From: Brevundimonas sp.
GTDB lineage: Bacteria > Pseudomonadota > Alphaproteobacteria > Caulobacterales > Caulobacteraceae
Assembly (NCBI GenBank): GCA_024711185.1
Contig: JANJTI010000021.1
Span: 1 to 6,671 of the forward strand
DNA length: 6,671 nucleotides
Direction: 5' to 3'
In this document: positions 6,003 through 6,671 of the stretch, in pieces
How positions within the stretch are numbered: the stretch's first letter is position 1
How the letters are laid out: each line of letters opens with the position of its first letter
The notes under the pieces: generated by a model
What the model saw: the letters and a program-made list of their open reading frames with translations, nothing else
The model's database searches: none
What the model was told of the DNA's origin: nothing
Translations under genes and position numbers: made by a program

Positions 6003-6025
6003 GTTTCTTTTGGTCGGAGGGACCA
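6003..6025 (+). promoter_or_regulatory. Possible FourU-like element masking the rpoH ribosome site
   Basis: In RNA terms, GUUUCUUU (6003-6010) can pair with GGAGGGAC (6016-6023) over a five-base loop. That gives eight contiguous pairs, four of them G-U, covering the whole Shine-Dalgarno sequence GGAGG (6016-6020). The exclusive alternative is UGGUC (6011-6015) with GACCA (6021-6025), which exposes GGAGG exactly as the five-base loop, with AUG one base beyond the stem. A weak U-rich helix over the ribosome site is the design of FourU RNA thermometers. The function is inferred; the pairing is seen directly. Confidence 0.4.
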
Positions 6026-6026
6026 C

Positions 6027-6671
6027 ATGGCTGCTACCAGATCGCTCGCGATGATGTCGCCTGAACAGGGACTGTCGCGATACCTGACGGAAATCCGCAA
6101 GTTTCCGATGCTGAGCAAGGACGAGGAGTTCATGCTCGCCAAGCGCTGGTCGGAGCACCAGGACCCGGAGGCGGCGCATCGCCTCGTGACCTCGCACCTG
6201 CGTCTCGTGGCCAAGATCGCCATGGGCTATCGCGGCTACGGCCTGCCGATCGGCGAGGTGATCTCCGAAGGCAACGTCGGCCTGATGCAGGCGGTCAAGA
6301 AGTTCGACCCGGACAAGGGCTTCCGCCTGGCGACCTACGCCATGTGGTGGATCCGCGCCTCGATCCAGGAATATATCCTGCGCAGCTGGTCGCTGGTGAA
6401 GATGGGCACCACCGCCGCGCAGAAGAAGCTGTTCTTCAACCTGCGCAAGGCCAAGAGCCAGATTTCGGCCTTCGAGGAAGGCGACCTGCATCCGGAGCAT
6501 GTGGAGTCGATCGCCACCAAGCTGGGCGTGACGCACCAGGACGTCATCGACATGAACCGACGGCTGGGTGGCGACGCGTCCCTGAACGCGCCGCTGCGCG
6601 CCGACGGGGAAAGCGAGTGGCAGGACTGGCTGGCCGACGACACCGCGGTGTCGCAGGAGACCCAGCTGGCC
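6027..6671 (+). CDS. rpoH: RNA polymerase heat-shock sigma factor RpoH (sigma-32), N-terminal 215 codons
   Basis: RpoH directs RNA polymerase to heat-shock promoters. The frame is open from ATG 6027 through the window's last base, so the 3' end (about 80 codons, including region 4 for -35 recognition) is missing only because the window stops. Visible parts: region 1.2 (about 15-45, LSRYLTEIRKFPMLSKDEE); region 2 (about 50-125), with VTSHLRLVAKIAMGY core-binding residues and the -10 recognition helix ATYAMWWIRASIQEYILRSW; and the RpoH box QKKLFFNLRK at 132-141. That box is diagnostic for sigma-32 over other sigma-70 proteins. Region 3 follows, with a DASLNAPL segment at 183-190. ATG 6027 has GGAGG at 6016-6020 six bases upstream. 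The N-terminus closely resembles Caulobacter RpoH. Control is likely through the leader's promoters and RNA structure described separately. Confidence 0.97.
   Translation, partial: MAATRSLAMMSPEQGLSRYLTEIRKFPMLSKDEEFMLAKRWSEHQDPEAAHRLVTSHLRLVAKIAMGYRGYGLPIGEVISEGNVGLMQAVKKFDPDKGFRLATYAMWWIRASIQEYILRSWSLVKMGTTAAQKKLFFNLRKAKSQISAFEEGDLHPEHVESIATKLGVTHQDVIDMNRRLGGDASLNAPLRADGESEWQDWLADDTAVSQETQLA

Noticed and set aside
5937..6536. 199-codon - strand frame over the start of rpoH
   Set aside because: Shadow of rpoH, which has sigma regions 1.2 to 3 and the RpoH box on the + strand.
1..6671. Mobile element, CRISPR array, phage or toxin-antitoxin system
   Set aside because: I found no transposase, integrase, regularly spaced repeats or tRNA-like sequence; codon style looks uniform across all genes.

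Overview
The window looks like chromosomal DNA from an alphaproteobacterium, most likely of the order Caulobacterales (Caulobacter, Brevundimonas or a relative). The basis is high GC content with strong third-position GC bias, an RpoH N-terminal part of the Caulobacter type, an RluD-type gene directly upstream of rpoH, and an animal-type class I fructose-bisphosphate aldolase close to pgk. The genus is inferred from remembered protein similarity, not from a search.

Layout, left to right: the 3' end of pgk (phosphoglycerate kinase, 1-402, +). Next is a tightly coupled two-gene unit, an H-NOX haem protein (502-1065, +) and a 609-residue hybrid histidine kinase (1062-2891, +) whose start overlaps the H-NOX stop codon. 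Then fda, class I aldolase (2978-4003, +), and a strong GC-rich hairpin (4013-4038) that ends the rightward genes and faces a convergent gene. That gene is a DUF2799-type lipoprotein with a long charged C-terminal helix (4048-4680, -). A divergent control region (4681-4805) separates it from an RluD-type 23S rRNA pseudouridine synthase (4806-5807, +). A 219-base leader rich in inverted repeats (5808-6026) follows, and then the first 215 codons of rpoH (heat-shock sigma factor, 6027 to the window end, +).

How the genes work together: pgk and fda are housekeeping central carbon genes. The H-NOX and hybrid kinase between them look like a nitric-oxide sensing pair: the haem protein binds NO and would modulate kinase autophosphorylation, with phosphate passed to the fused receiver and then to an unlinked HPt protein or regulator. 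No output protein lies in the window. The rluD-rpoH side is translation and stress housekeeping.

The two points most worth a second look are the NO-sensor pair sitting inside a glycolytic gene neighbourhood, and the rpoH leader. In the leader a U-rich stretch can pair over the Shine-Dalgarno sequence through a FourU-like helix, and alternative structures exist that would free it. I see no tRNA, rRNA, CRISPR array, insertion sequence or prophage gene.
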